Assembly (NCBI GenBank): GCA_948144175.1
Contig: CANXME010002568.1
Location: 1,115,001-1,179,000, forward strand
Origin: Closterium sp. NIES-65
Taxonomy: Eukaryota; Streptophyta; Zygnematophyceae; Desmidiales; Closteriaceae
Length of the DNA: 64,000 bases
Direction of reading: 5' to 3'
Shown here: piece after piece, positions 62,453-64,000 of the stretch
How positions within the stretch are numbered: position 1 is the first letter of the stretch
Layout: each line of letters opens with the position of its first letter
Notes under the pieces: model-generated
Seen by the model: only the letters and a program-made list of their open reading frames with translations
What the model was told of the DNA's origin: nothing
The model's database searches: none
Position numbers and translations under genes: made by a program

Positions 62453-63405
62453 TCAAAACGGCGTGCGAAACGCTGTTTTTGGTACATCGTCGTTGGTGAT
62501 GCGCAACTGATGGTACCCCTGTGCGAGGTCCAATGCGCTAAACCATTGGGCACCCTGGAGGCGATCAAACAGATCCTCAATGCGAGGCAGCGGATATCTG
62601 TTTTTAATTGTGATCTTGTTTAAGGCGCGATAGTCGACGCACATGCGTAGGCCTCCGCCCTTCTTGTTAACAAACAAGATTGGTGCTCCGTATGGTGACG
62701 CGCTTGGTTCAATCCATCCCTTTTTCAGATAATCCTCGATTTGTTGCTTAGCCTCTTCGTACTCAGCTGGACTGAGGCGATACAGAGGTCTAAACGGTGG
62801 TGCCTTCCCAGGCTCCACTGGAATGGTATGACCCACAGCGCGGTCTGGGGGAAGTCCGTCAGGAATTGGTTCGAAAACCTCCTTGACTTCCTCCGCCAGA
62901 GCCTTCATCTGAGGAGGGAAATCCTCGATCTCAGGAGACGATTGTGTGGTTTCTTCTAGCTGTACCACAAAGAGTGTATCAGCTGACTTTGCATCTTGCC
63001 CAAATTGATTTGCAAGGGCGAACTGAACGTCGGGGCGATCGGAACGTGGGGCATCAACAATGTTTACATCCCCTGAAACATGCCACCGAACCACAACACC
63101 ATTCTTAGCAAAAGTTACTGTGTTGTGTTGAAAGTCAAGGATGACCTCATTGGCTCGAAGCCAGTCCATTCCGAGAACAAGATCTACGCCTGCCAATAAT
63201 GGAAGGACGTAAACATTAATGGTCTCGTGATAGCCTTGAATTTCCATATTGATACGTGTCTGCCCTTTGCTTGGGATGACGCGATCGTCACCAAGACGAA
63301 TGGGGCAAGACGGCCCTTCAACGAGGACCCCACGACTTGTGGCTCTGTTTTCATCGAAGAGAGAAACAGTCGCGCCCGTATCAACAAGAATTTTTGCTTC
63401 ATCCC
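62453..63405 (-). CDS. E protease and RT N-terminus, ends at TGA
   Basis: From the junction: [19 protein letters not shown] (aspartic protease with canonical DTGA), [15 protein letters not shown] (flap/ILG-like region), then the RT fingers ([54 protein letters not shown]). The frame stops at TGA where relatives have Gly in YGHFEW. The protease 5' end is missing, because the B4 junction lies there. Confidence 0.9.
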
Positions 63406-64000
63406 CGTATCACCCTTGCTGCGCAAGGGGAAGACTGCAGTGTAACGCGAGTAGTCGTCAACAACTAGCAGGAAGTAGCGCTCGTGACCCTGTCCACTGA
63501 CGCGGGCTGGGCCCCACACGTCCATGTGAATCGTCTGCAACGGGGCCTCTGTCGGAGGAAACTGGGAGGAGTGAGGGGCAGCACGCTGGCGCCCCTCGAC
63601 ACAGGGGACACAGGTAGGGCCAGGGCCCTGAGGAAGGGGAGGGAGGGACCGGGGGAGACCAGAAACAAGAAGACGAGAGGCCATGCCTCTGAGCCGAAGC
63701 AGAGAGGGGTGACCAAGGCGGTGGTGCCAGAGGAGAGTCTCGTGAGACAGGAGACGACACAAACAGGGGGCAGACTCAGGACCAGACCTGGACGCTGCAG
63801 CAAACACCTGACCCGACGCAGCTACCCTACCAGACTCAGTAACTAGAGGAGACGCAGTGGTCAGTGTGTACAGGCTCGACCCTGGCCGACGAGTAAACGT
63901 GGCCAGGTGTCGGCCTGTCCGAGCGTCTGTGCAGTGGGTCACCCGCTGACTCGCAGGAGTGAACTGGTGAACCCCCGCATCGTGCAGGTCAGCACCACTC
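63406..64000 (-). mobile_element. copia element B4, 5' part (runs out of window)
   Basis: Minus-strand B-family sequence: THCTDARTGRHLATFTRRPG, the GAG-pre-integrase LWHHRLGHPSLLRLRGMASR, and integrase HMDVWGPARVSGQGHERYFL and [19 protein letters not shown], where it breaks into E. The frame is open from the junction to beyond 63942. The rest of gag and the 5' LTR lie outside the window. Confidence 0.88.

Larger units (their letters stand above)
57826..63405 (-). mobile_element. Ty3 chromovirus E, circularly permuted with one LTR
   Basis: On the minus strand the order is protease, RT, RNase H, integrase, chromodomain (63405-59940), a polypurine tract, a single 694-bp LTR (59934-59241), primer site (59238-59227), leader (59226-58702) and gag (58701-57826). 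A normal insertion would have gag first and two LTRs. Both outer ends lie within the gag-protease region (gag stops before its knuckle, protease starts just before DTGA), so the ends would almost meet on a circle. Both junctions lie in the same copia element, B4. Confidence 0.87.

Overview
The window is nuclear DNA of a plant-lineage eukaryote. The best guess is a GC-rich streptophyte green alga, but this is inference: the host kinase resembles plant receptor-like cytoplasmic/PUB-type kinases, host introns carry GT-AG sites, and repeats are dominated by Ty1/copia and Ty3 chromodomain LTR retrotransposons. About 80% of the window is transposable elements. Three host genes survive in a 30.3-44.6 kb island.

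Layout. 235-6271: copia element A1 (minus strand), identical 430-bp LTRs, 5-bp target duplication, nearly intact. 6635-13352: decayed copia element B1 (minus), which contains a composite copia insertion C (8733-10758) and whose 5' LTR is split by copia element B2 (13353-20901, identical 132-bp LTRs, perfect target duplication). B1 itself sits in the 5' LTR of a dead Ty3 chromovirus D (20911-30315, plus). A hAT DNA transposon (25956-30003, 8-bp target duplication) sits in D's 3' LTR.

The host island (all minus strand) holds a protein kinase-like gene lacking the DFG aspartate (31949-32935), a four-exon single-domain cyclophilin (34114-35589) and a three-exon PP2A B56/B' regulatory subunit (37831-43418). 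Both spliced genes have an unusual architecture: many exon edges are accompanied by partial, decayed copies of the same edge, with splice sites, on the adjoining intron side. The last PP2A coding end is likewise echoed downstream of the stop.

44665-47823: truncated relative of A1 (A2), broken by copia element B3 (47824-54960). 55296-57825 and 63406-64000: two pieces of another copia copy, B4, separated by a Ty3 chromovirus E (57826-63405). E is circularly permuted: pol, one LTR, primer-binding site, leader, gag. This is the structure expected from integration of a one-LTR extrachromosomal circle, with loss of B4 target sequence.

The order of insertions can be read from the nesting. D is oldest, then B1, then C and B2 inside B1; hAT entered D independently. 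A1 and B2 look recent. B2 is coding-dead despite identical LTRs, suggesting mobilisation in trans. The most novel signals are the exon-edge echo arrays and the permuted chromovirus. All alignments and identities were made by eye.
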